Position numbers and translations under genes: made by a program
In this document: piece by piece, positions 8,935 through 16,380 of the stretch
Position numbering within the stretch: position 1 is the first letter of the stretch
How the letters are laid out: every line of letters starts with the position of its first letter
Origin: Streptomyces sp. NBC_01306
GTDB taxonomy: Bacteria > Actinomycetota > Actinomycetes > Streptomycetales > Streptomycetaceae
DNA: 64,000 nt
NCBI RefSeq assembly: GCF_026340465.1
Contig: NZ_JAPEPC010000002.1
Span: 494,436-558,435 of the forward strand
Direction of reading: 5' to 3'
The notes under the pieces: generated by a model
Seen by the model: the letters and a program-made list of their open reading frames with translations, nothing else
Databases searched by the model: none
What the model was told of the DNA's origin: nothing

Positions 8935-10290
8935 TCACGCAGAAGGCAGGACGCTCACCACCCCGCGTGCGATGCCCAGCTCCACCAGATCGTGGGGGCG
9001 CAGGCGCAGCTGGTCCGCGGTCTCCCCGTTCCGGTCCGGTGCGCGCTTGAGGATGGCGGCGGCGGCCTCCGGTGCGATGACCGAGAAGTAACTGTCCGGT
9101 GTGGCCCAGAGGTTGCCCGGCGCGGCCGCCGCGAGCGCACCCCCGGAACCGCCTTCGCCGATGAGGAGCGTGGTGAGCGGTACGCGGGCGGTGGCCATGG
9201 CCAGGAAGAGACCGGCGATGGCCGGGCCCGCGCCGGAGCGCTCCGCTTCGGCGTCGTTGGCGGCCCCTGGCGTGTCGATGAAGGTGATCACCGGGATGCC
9301 CAGGGCATCGGCGAGAGAGACCAGCCGGGTGGCGGTGCGGTAGCCGGCCGGGCGGGTCGCCGTGCCGCACTGCGCGACGTAAGCGACGGTCAACCCCTGG
9401 TGGATGCCGAAGCCGCACCGTACGCCCGGGTCGGTGCCACCGCAGCGGTCCCCGCTGATCTCCCGGATACGGCCGCCGAAGAAGGCGGCGAGGTATGCGG
9501 CGGCGCGTGGACGCTCCGGGGAACGGGCCAGCGCGACCGCCTCCTGGCCGGAGATGGCGCGGGCCGGTCCCCCGACGATGGTGCCGGGGGGTTCGGGCGC
9601 TCCGGCGCCCCGTGGTCCGGACAGCAGCAACAGCCAGTCGGCCAGGGCCGTCCGCAGTTCCCCGGGGCGCACCAGCGCGTCGATCTGCCCGGCGGCGAAC
9701 TGGCCATCGGCGGTGTACGCGGCCGGGTCGGCGCCCGGTGGCCGCACCCGTGATCCCGCGAAGCCCACCTGTGCGCCGGGCAGCGCGAGGACGACGTCCG
9801 CCGCCGCGCCGAGGGTGGCCCAGCCGCCGCCCGTCGTAGGGTCGCGCACCACCGCGATCTGCGGGGTGCCGGTGGCTCGCAGCAGAGCGGACTGACGTGT
9901 CACACGCTGCAGTTGGGTCAGTGCGCGCATACCCTCCTGCATCCTGCTGCCGCCCGTGGCGATCAGCGAGACGAGCGGGGCGCGCCGTTCCCTGGCCAGG
10001 GTGAAGGCGGCTTCCAGGAGGTCACCCGTGGGCTCCCCGAGCGAGCCGCCGAGGAAGCCGAACTCGAAGGAGATGAGAACGGCCTCCCGGCCGCCGATCG
10101 AAGCGGTGCCGCAGACGACGGACTCGCGTTCACCGGTCCGCGCCGCCGCCCGCGCGGTCGACTCGTCGTACCCCGGCCAGCCGAGCGGGCCGTCGGGCTC
10201 CGTGGCACGGGGCGGTGGGACCAGCTCGGTGAAGGAACCCGGGTCCGCTACGGCGTCGATCGCCTCGCGGGCCGTCCACGGGTCAGCCAT
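8935..10290 (-). CDS. Fused acyl-CoA carboxyltransferase (beta-alpha) protein
   Basis: A 451-residue crotonase-fold carboxyltransferase with both halves on one chain. The N-terminal half (about 1-220) has GTASIGGREAVLISFEFGFLGGSLGE and VSLIATGGSRMQEGMRALTQL; the C-terminal half (about 255-445) has IPVITFIDTPGAANDAEAERSGAGPAIAGL and LTTLLIGEGGSGGALA. I see no biotin carboxylase or carrier gene nearby. It could borrow one, or act as a malonyl-thioester decarboxylase like MdcD-MdcE. Its ATG lies inside the last codons of the malonyl-CoA synthetase gene (8-base overlap), so the two are coupled; malonyl- or methylmalonyl-CoA is therefore a likely substrate. Confidence 0.82.
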   Translation of the reverse strand: MADPWTAREAIDAVADPGSFTELVPPPRATEPDGPLGWPGYDESTARAAARTGERESVVCGTASIGGREAVLISFEFGFLGGSLGEPTGDLLEAAFTLARERRAPLVSLIATGGSRMQEGMRALTQLQRVTRQSALLRATGTPQIAVVRDPTTGGGWATLGAAADVVLALPGAQVGFAGSRVRPPGADPAAYTADGQFAAGQIDALVRPGELRTALADWLLLLSGPRGAGAPEPPGTIVGGPARAISGQEAVALARSPERPRAAAYLAAFFGGRIREISGDRCGGTDPGVRCGFGIHQGLTVAYVAQCGTATRPAGYRTATRLVSLADALGIPVITFIDTPGAANDAEAERSGAGPAIAGLFLAMATARVPLTTLLIGEGGSGGALAAAAPGNLWATPDSYFSVIAPEAAAAILKRAPDRNGETADQLRLRPHDLVELGIARGVVSVLPSA

Positions 10291-11725
10291 GCAGCGCACG
10301 CTTCATGATCTTGCCCATGTCGTTGCGGGGCAGCTCGTCGAGCAGCCGCACCTCGCGGGGCCGCTTGTGCGGGGCCAGCTGCTGTGCCACATGCCGGGCC
10401 AACTCCTCGACCGAAGGCGGGCTTTGCATGTTGGACGGAACGATCCAGGCGACGATGCGCTCGCCCAGGTCCGGGTCCGGCTCGCCGGTGACCGCCGCCT
10501 CGCGTACCGCGGGATGGTCCAGGAGGGCGTTCTCGATCTCGCCCGCGCCGATCTTGTAGCCGCCGCTCTTGATGAGGTCGGTGGCCTTCCGGCCGACGAT
10601 ACGGACGGCCCCGTCCGGGTCGCGGGTCGCCATGTCGCCGGTACGGAACCACGGCCCGTCGAATGCCGCGGCGGTGGCATCCGGACGGTTCAGATACTCG
10701 GTGAACAGATTGGGCCCGCACACCTGGATCTCGCCGACGCTCTCACCGTCGTACGCCGTGATCTCCTCCCCCGTCTCCTCGACCAGCCGCACCTTCACCC
10801 CGGCCAGCGGCACGCCGACCGTGCCGGGCCGGGGCTCACCGTCGGCGCGGACGCTCGTGTTCATCAGGGTCTCGGTCATGCCGTACCGCTCGATGACCCG
10901 TCGCCCCGTCGCGGCGGCGATGCGCTCGTGGTCGTACACGGGGAGCGCGGCCGACCCCGACACCAGCAGCCGGGCGCCTGACAGGGCTTCGGCCAGCGCC
11001 GGCTCGTCGGAGAGGGCCTCGGCGATGCGGTGGTACATGGTGGGAACACCGAAGAACATCGTGCCGTGAGCGGCCAGTTCGCGGGCGACGGCGGCTGTCT
11101 CGAAGCGGCCGAGATGGTGCACGGCGCCGCCCCGGCGCAGCGGGCCGAGGATGCCCAGGATCAGCCCGTGGACATGGAAGAGAGGAAGGGAGTGGACCAG
11201 TACGTCGTCGTCCGTCCACTCCCAGGCGTCGGCCAGCGCGTCCAGCGTGGAGGTGATCGCCCGGCGCGGCAGGACGACGCCCTTGGGCGGGCCGGTGGTG
11301 CCGGAGGTGTAGACGATCAGTGCGGGAGCCTCGGCCGGCGGCTCTTCGGGCAGCGGCAGGGGCCCGGACGTCGCCCGGACGTCGATGTTCGCCCGGTCCA
11401 GCTTGTCGAGTACCGGCGGCAGTTCGTCGCCGGGTGCCGCGAGGACCAGTGACGGTGTGCTGTCGGACAGGATGTGCGCCAGCTCGCGCTCGCCGGTTCG
11501 CGGATTGAGCGGTACGGCGGGCACCCCGGCGAGCAGCGCGGCGACCACGCCGACGGCGGTCTCCAGGGTGGGCGTCGCCCAGACCGCGACCCGGCCGGCC
11601 CTGCCGAGCAGGGCCGCCGACGCTCCCGCCGCGGCGGCCAGTTCGGCATGGCTGAGCGAGCGGTCGCCGAAGGTCAGCGCAGGGCGGGCCGAGCCCGCGG
11701 TCAGGGCCGGGAAGAGAGGGGGCAT
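10283..11725 (-). CDS. matB: Malonyl-CoA synthetase (acyl-CoA ligase)
   Basis: A 480-residue adenylate-forming ligase of the MatB type, which joins malonate or methylmalonate to CoA with ATP. The P-loop is ALIVYTSGTTGPPKGVVL, the A5-like motif is RVIERYGMTETLMN, and WFRTGDMATRDPDG and RIVGRKATDLIKSGGYKIGAGEIE complete the ANL core; the catalytic lysine is in LPRNDMGKIMKRAL at the end. The short N-terminus and the THR/MN region after the A5 motif fit MatB. The ATG follows AAGGAG. It overlaps the carboxyltransferase gene by eight bases and follows a transporter and an amidase, consistent with malonate use as an extender or carbon source. Confidence 0.88.
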   Translation of the reverse strand: MPPLFPALTAGSARPALTFGDRSLSHAELAAAAGASAALLGRAGRVAVWATPTLETAVGVVAALLAGVPAVPLNPRTGERELAHILSDSTPSLVLAAPGDELPPVLDKLDRANIDVRATSGPLPLPEEPPAEAPALIVYTSGTTGPPKGVVLPRRAITSTLDALADAWEWTDDDVLVHSLPLFHVHGLILGILGPLRRGGAVHHLGRFETAAVARELAAHGTMFFGVPTMYHRIAEALSDEPALAEALSGARLLVSGSAALPVYDHERIAAATGRRVIERYGMTETLMNTSVRADGEPRPGTVGVPLAGVKVRLVEETGEEITAYDGESVGEIQVCGPNLFTEYLNRPDATAAAFDGPWFRTGDMATRDPDGAVRIVGRKATDLIKSGGYKIGAGEIENALLDHPAVREAAVTGEPDPDLGERIVAWIVPSNMQSPPSVEELARHVAQQLAPHKRPREVRLLDELPRNDMGKIMKRALHG

Positions 11726-11882
11726 ACGTCTAACTCCTTGGACAAGGCGAGGGCGGAACGGAGGCCGGCGGGACACGGGACCGGAACATGGGATGCGATA
11801 CCGGACGGAACACGGGACGGAATTCGGGGCCGGATGTTTTCTGGGCCGGGCCGGGGCCGGGCTGTTGACGGTTCTCCTCCTC

Positions 11883-13331
11883 TCAGGCCACCCCGACTCT
11901 CTTACCCCGTACGCCACCGGGTTCCTCCCGGGAGGTACGCGAGCGCACCACCAGTTGTGCCACACCGGTGACGGCGAGGTTGGGCAGCAGCGCCACGAGT
12001 CCCGGGTCCATTGTCCCGAGATCCACGTCGCCGAAGGTCAGCCAGGTGAGGACCGCCACCCCGGTGAGGATGCCGAGCAGTACGGGGATCGCGTCCAGGC
12101 GCACCTTCCTGGCCAGGCCCATGACGATGGCAGGGGCCAGCTGGCTGAGTCCGCCGAAGGTGAGCAGCAGGAGGTTGGCGAGGAGGTCGGGACGGGACAG
12201 CCCGAGACAGAGCGCCAGGGCTGCGGCGACGACCGCGCACACATGGTTCGTGCGCAGCTGGGTGCGCTCGCTGCGGGCGCTGAGGACATTGCGCGACAGC
12301 AGGCTGGAGATGCCCACGATGATGGCGGCGGACGGCACCATGGCCGCCGATGCCGCGGCCACCGCGACCACACCGACCAGCCAGCCGGGCAGGGTCTGGC
12401 CGGCGAGGGTCAGTGCCACCGCGTTTCCTGGCGAGTCGGGCGACACCATGAGGATGCCGGCGAAGCCGACGATGACCGGGATGCCGAGGGCTATCTGGTA
12501 GAGGGGCAGCCAGATGGCGTTGGAGCGCAGCGCCCGGCCGCTTCGGGCCGCGAGGACCGGAGGCCACAGATGGGCCATGGTTCCCAGGCCGCCGCCGATG
12601 CCGGAGATGATGACGGCGCTGACGAAGAATGTTGCGTCATAGCCCTTCTGGTGGAGCGTCAGGAGGTCCGGGTGAGTGTCCCGTACGGTCTCGAAGAGGC
12701 CTCCGATGCCGCCCTTCGCCGAGATCGCGACCCCGATGAACAGGACGAGGAGCCCGACGACCATCAGAGCGTCCTTGAGGTAGGCGACGCGGGCGACACC
12801 GCGGATTCCGGACCACAGGACGAAGCCGACGGTGAGGACGGTCGCCAGGATCATGCTGAGGTTGCCGCCCGTGCGGCTGCCCGTCGCCAGTTGGACGATC
12901 AGGCCGAGGCCGGTGATCTGCAACTGGAGGTAGGGCAGCAGGAACACGGCCCCGACGATGGCGACGACCCGGCCCAGGAGCGGGCTGCGGTAGCGCTCGG
13001 CGAAGAAGTCCGCCTGCGTCAGATAGCCGTGCTCTGCTCCGAGTTGGCGCATGCGCGGAGCGGTGAAGTACTGCAGGACGAAGTTGATGGCGAGATAGCA
13101 CAAGGCGTACGAGGCCGCGACCCCGCCGCCGAAGGCCAGGCCGGCCAGACCAAGGAAGCTGAAGGTGGTGAAGGACTCGCCCGCCTGCAGGAACCACGTG
13201 GTGAAGGTGGAGAACTTCCGTTCGCCGACGGTCCATTCACCGAGCGGACCATTGGCCGGGCGGTGTCTGCCGATCCCGACCACGGCGATGGCCAGCATGC
13301 CGATCGTGGCGATGACACTGGTGCTGTTCAT
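11883..13331 (-). CDS. Sodium:solute symporter (SSS family)
   Basis: A 482-residue membrane permease with about 13 hydrophobic segments. Typical SSS features are VGERKFSTFTTWFLQAGESFTTFSFLGLAG near the N-terminus, ITGLGLIVQLATG, LWSGIRGVARVAYLKDALMVVG and GWLVGVVAVAAASAAMVPSAAIIVGISSLLSRN (the conserved sodium-site helix). Its start overlaps the stop of the small DUF3311 gene in an ATGA. The pairing of a DUF3311 subunit with an SSS permease is recurrent in actinobacteria. With MatB downstream, a carboxylate such as malonate is the likely cargo. It is 157 bases upstream of matB. Confidence 0.9.
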   Translation of the reverse strand: MNSTSVIATIGMLAIAVVGIGRHRPANGPLGEWTVGERKFSTFTTWFLQAGESFTTFSFLGLAGLAFGGGVAASYALCYLAINFVLQYFTAPRMRQLGAEHGYLTQADFFAERYRSPLLGRVVAIVGAVFLLPYLQLQITGLGLIVQLATGSRTGGNLSMILATVLTVGFVLWSGIRGVARVAYLKDALMVVGLLVLFIGVAISAKGGIGGLFETVRDTHPDLLTLHQKGYDATFFVSAVIISGIGGGLGTMAHLWPPVLAARSGRALRSNAIWLPLYQIALGIPVIVGFAGILMVSPDSPGNAVALTLAGQTLPGWLVGVVAVAAASAAMVPSAAIIVGISSLLSRNVLSARSERTQLRTNHVCAVVAAALALCLGLSRPDLLANLLLLTFGGLSQLAPAIVMGLARKVRLDAIPVLLGILTGVAVLTWLTFGDVDLGTMDPGLVALLPNLAVTGVAQLVVRSRTSREEPGGVRGKRVGVA

Positions 13332-13555
13332 GCCGTGGTCTCCGTCTCGGGGGTGTCCTCGCGTGCCTCGGCCGGCAGGGCGAAGCGGTCGGTGAGCGCG
13401 AGCCCGGCCGTCGTCCCGGCCGTCCACAACAGGCACCAGGCCAGTACGGAGGGGACGCCGAGCCACAGATGGGGGCCGTTCACGAAGGGCAGGAACGGGG
13501 TGCTGAGGAACGCCATTACGGGCACGACGGCCCAGATCACATGCAGTTTTCTCAT
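13328..13555 (-). CDS. DUF3311 small membrane protein, symporter partner
   Basis: A 75-residue protein with two hydrophobic helices (LHVIWAVVPVMAFLSTPFLPFV and VPSVLAWCLLWTAGTTAGLAL) and an acidic tail. This is the DUF3311 pattern, found directly before sodium:solute symporters. The stop overlaps the symporter start by four bases, so the two are almost certainly made together, as a putative small subunit and permease. It follows the amidase gene stop by 24 bases in transcription order. Confidence 0.82.
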   Translation of the reverse strand: MRKLHVIWAVVPVMAFLSTPFLPFVNGPHLWLGVPSVLAWCLLWTAGTTAGLALTDRFALPAEAREDTPETETTA

Positions 13556-13579
13556 CGGGGCTCCCGGGGGGCGACAGCT

Positions 13580-15016
13580 TCAGGCAGGGGGAAGTACCGG
13601 TCGCCGGCGCCCGTGCCGGGTCGCGGCCTCGAACGCGGCACCGACTTCGAGCACGGCAGCTTCGGCGCGCGGCGGGCCCACGATCTGCAGGCCGACGGGG
13701 AGTCCGGCGTCGGTGAAGCCGGCGGGCACCGAAAGGGCGGGTGCGCCCAGAACGGAGAGGAAGTACGCGGAGCGCATCCAGTCGAGATAGCTGTGCTGCG
13801 GCTGCCCGTCGATCCCGGTGGGGTACTCGTCATCGACGGGGAACGGCGAGACCTGGCTGACGGGCGCGAGCAGCACGTCGTACCGCTCGAAGAAGCCGGT
13901 CGCGGCGAGATGGATACGGGTGCGCTCGGCGGTGGCACGTTCGAGATCCGCGACGGTGAGGCGCCGTCCCTCCTCGATGTTCCGGATGAGGCTGGGCTTG
14001 AGCGCGTCGCGCCGTTCGTCGAGGAACGTTCCGAACCCGAGGCTGAACGCCTGGGCACGTAGGGTCCGGAAGACGTGTTCGGCGCCATCGAGGTCCGGGC
14101 AGTCCTCTTCGACGCGGCACCCCAGCTCCTCGAAGATCGCCGCCTGCCGGGCCAGTACGTCGGACACGTCCCGGTCGACGGGTACCCGCCCGCCGAGGTC
14201 GGGCGCCCAGGCGACTCGCAGTCCCTTCAGGTCCCCGCGTGTCAGAGGGGCGCGGAAGGTGTGGCCGGGCGAGTCCAGCGAGAGGGGGCAGCGGGGGTCG
14301 GGGCCCGCCATCACGGACAGGAGCAGGGCGGTGTCCGCGACCGTGCGGCCCATGGGGCCCGCGACCGCGAGGGTGTCCCACACGTCGCCGGACGGATGGG
14401 ACGGCACCCGGCCCGGGGTGGGCCGCAGTCCGACGACGTTGCAGAAGGAAGCGGGGTTGCGCAGCGAGCCGCCCATGTCGCTGCCGTCGGCCAGCGGATG
14501 CAGCCCGGCGGCGAGCGCGGCCGCGGCGCCGCCGCTGCTGCCACCGGCCGAACGCCCGGTGTCGTACGGATTGCGGGTCGCGCCGAAGACGGGGTTGAAC
14601 GTGTGCGAACCCGCCGCGAACTCCGGCACATTGGTCTTGCCGATACGGATGGCGCCCGCTGCCTCGATCCGCTGGACCAGGAGCTCGTCCTCGTCCGGCA
14701 CATGGTCGGCGAAGAGCGGCGAACCGTGGGTGGTGCGCATTCCGCGTGTCAGGTGGGTGTCCTTGAACGCGATCGGCAGCCCGTGCAAGGGGCCGGTGGC
14801 CTCGCCCCGCGCCATCCGTTCGTCGGCCGCGGCTGCCGCGCGGAGTGCGCCTTCCTCGTCCAGGGTGACGATGGCGTTGACAGCGGGGTTGATCCGCGCG
14901 ATCCGGTCGAGGTGGGCCCGGACGACCTCACGGGCGGAGAGGTCGCGGCTGCGCAGACGCTCTGCGAGTTCCGTGGCGTCGAGCATGCAGAGGCCATCGG
15001 CCGTGTCTTCGATCAT
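13580..15016 (-). CDS. Amidase-signature-family amidase
   Basis: A 478-residue amidase with the Ser-cisSer-Lys triad of the family: Lys in LPIAFKDTHLTRG and the Ser-rich GRSAGGSSGGAAAALAAGLHPLADGSDMGGSLRNPA, which holds both serines. The C-terminal DWMRSAYFLSVLGAPALSVPAGFTDAGLPVGLQIVGPP is standard. Start choice is uncertain: ATG at 15016 has no clear ribosome site, and a GTG at 15025 is an alternative. In this operon a malonamidase-like role (freeing malonate for MatB) is attractive but is inferred from context only. The protein may also hydrolyse unrelated amides. Confidence 0.85.
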   Translation of the reverse strand: MIEDTADGLCMLDATELAERLRSRDLSAREVVRAHLDRIARINPAVNAIVTLDEEGALRAAAAADERMARGEATGPLHGLPIAFKDTHLTRGMRTTHGSPLFADHVPDEDELLVQRIEAAGAIRIGKTNVPEFAAGSHTFNPVFGATRNPYDTGRSAGGSSGGAAAALAAGLHPLADGSDMGGSLRNPASFCNVVGLRPTPGRVPSHPSGDVWDTLAVAGPMGRTVADTALLLSVMAGPDPRCPLSLDSPGHTFRAPLTRGDLKGLRVAWAPDLGGRVPVDRDVSDVLARQAAIFEELGCRVEEDCPDLDGAEHVFRTLRAQAFSLGFGTFLDERRDALKPSLIRNIEEGRRLTVADLERATAERTRIHLAATGFFERYDVLLAPVSQVSPFPVDDEYPTGIDGQPQHSYLDWMRSAYFLSVLGAPALSVPAGFTDAGLPVGLQIVGPPRAEAAVLEVGAAFEAATRHGRRRPVLPPA

Positions 15017-15142
15017 GCGGCACACACTGAGGGCCGCTGACCAGATACGTCAACACCCATGCGTGAGTGAATTTTTCAGACGCGAATATTCTGCGCCTGG
15101 AGATTATGGTCAGAACTTGGGAGCTGCGAGTCGGGCGAGGCC

Positions 15143-16141
15143 TCAGACGCGGTGACGCAGGAGCGGTGTGGTCGTCCCGCTCCGCTTGAGGGCCTCCACC
15201 ACCAGATGGGACTGGACTGCCTGCACCCTCCGCACCCATGGCTCCGCGGTCAGGAATTCGTGCAGCGCGGCCTTCGAAGGCTGCGTGACATCGACGAGCA
15301 GCTGGTACTCGCCCATGACCACGGCCGCGTACCGCACGAGCGGCGATGCGACGAGCAACTGCCCGACGGCCTCCACCTCATCGGGGCGCGTCTTGATCCA
15401 CAGCAGTGCCTCGACCGGAAGTCCGAGCAGTGCGGGCTCCACACAGGCCCTGATGCTGACGAGCCCGTCGCGGGTCAGCGACTCAACGCGCCGCCGGGCC
15501 GTTGCCAGCGAGACTCCCGCGACCGCGGCCAGTTCCTCGTGCGTACACCGCCCGTCCTCGGCCAGCGCCCGCAGGATCGCCCGCTCCTCCGGGCCCACAT
15601 CGGAGTCCGGCAGACCGACACCGTCCGCGACCGGAGACCGGCCGCCGAGCGCCGCGATCTCGTCCTCGTCCAGGATGTCCGGCTGCCACTCGTGCACCGT
15701 GCGGAAGTACCGCAGGACCGGCGAGACGTTCTGGGAGAGGAGTCCGGGCAGTGCGGGCACCTCGTCGAGCATCAGATGCGCCAACTGGCCCGGCGAACAC
15801 TGCAGTTCGGCCACACAGTCGACCGCCCCCGCCAGCACATAGCTGAAGATCGCGTCGTCACGCCCGGCCGCCGCCGCTGCCGCGTCCCGTACCGCCCCAG
15901 GCCGGCAGTTCATCCGCAGGATCACGGTCTCCCCCCGCACCACAAGACCCGTGACGGCCACCCGCCCGCTCTCCAGGAGCCGCAGGCCGCGCCGCGCCAC
16001 CTTCCGCTCCGGCTCCCCGAGCGCGGAGGCGATCCGCCGCCAGGACGCCCGCCCGTCGATCTGGAGCGCGGCGGCGATACGGCGGTCGAGGGCGTCGAGT
16101 TGCTCCACGGGCGAGGTCACATCTGTCGGAGGCTTCACCAC
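15143..16141 (-). CDS. Lrp/AsnC-family regulator with two tandem modules
   Basis: A 332-residue protein made of two Lrp/AsnC repeats. Module 1 has LDALDRRIAAALQIDGRASWRRIASALGEPERKVARRGLRLLESGRV; module 2 starts at EERAILRALAEDGRCTHEELAAVAGVSLATARRRVESLTRDGLV and ends in a RAM-type ligand domain with VVMGEYQLLVDVTQPSKAALHEFL. Two consecutive GTG codons (16141, 16138) are possible starts after a weak AGGG. It lies 126 bases upstream of the amidase on the same strand, so it is the probable local regulator, sensing an amino acid or related acid. Confidence 0.87.
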   Translation of the reverse strand: MVKPPTDVTSPVEQLDALDRRIAAALQIDGRASWRRIASALGEPERKVARRGLRLLESGRVAVTGLVVRGETVILRMNCRPGAVRDAAAAAAGRDDAIFSYVLAGAVDCVAELQCSPGQLAHLMLDEVPALPGLLSQNVSPVLRYFRTVHEWQPDILDEDEIAALGGRSPVADGVGLPDSDVGPEERAILRALAEDGRCTHEELAAVAGVSLATARRRVESLTRDGLVSIRACVEPALLGLPVEALLWIKTRPDEVEAVGQLLVASPLVRYAAVVMGEYQLLVDVTQPSKAALHEFLTAEPWVRRVQAVQSHLVVEALKRSGTTTPLLRHRV

Positions 16142-16224
16142 TCGACCCTATGCGGTCCGTCTGCGGGGCTCAGCCGGCGTGGCTCGCACGGGCGAGGGAC
16201 GACACGGACCGGGACGCGTCCACC

Positions 16225-16260
16225 GTGCCGACTCCTGTGGCCGTGCCGACTCCGGTGGCC
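16225..16260. repeat. 18-bp tandem duplication in a divergent promoter gap
   Basis: Two copies of GTGCCGACTCCTGTGGCC (one C/G difference) stand head to tail, with a third copy starting and then decaying. They lie between the divergent Lrp and GH63-like genes. Confidence 0.7.
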
Positions 16261-16380
16261 GTGTCCTGGCCGTCGGCGTCGGTGCAGCCGGGAATCCGAG
16301 CAGGCCAGACCCCTCAACGGGCTGTCAACAAACTGTTAGCGTGGCCGGATTCCGATACCCCTCATGTTCCGAGGCTCTCG

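Noticed and set aside
11385..13790. An 801-residue plus-strand frame across the symporter gene
   Set aside because: Shadow of a membrane protein gene; acidic Glu/Asp/Gly-rich nonsense and no ribosome site.
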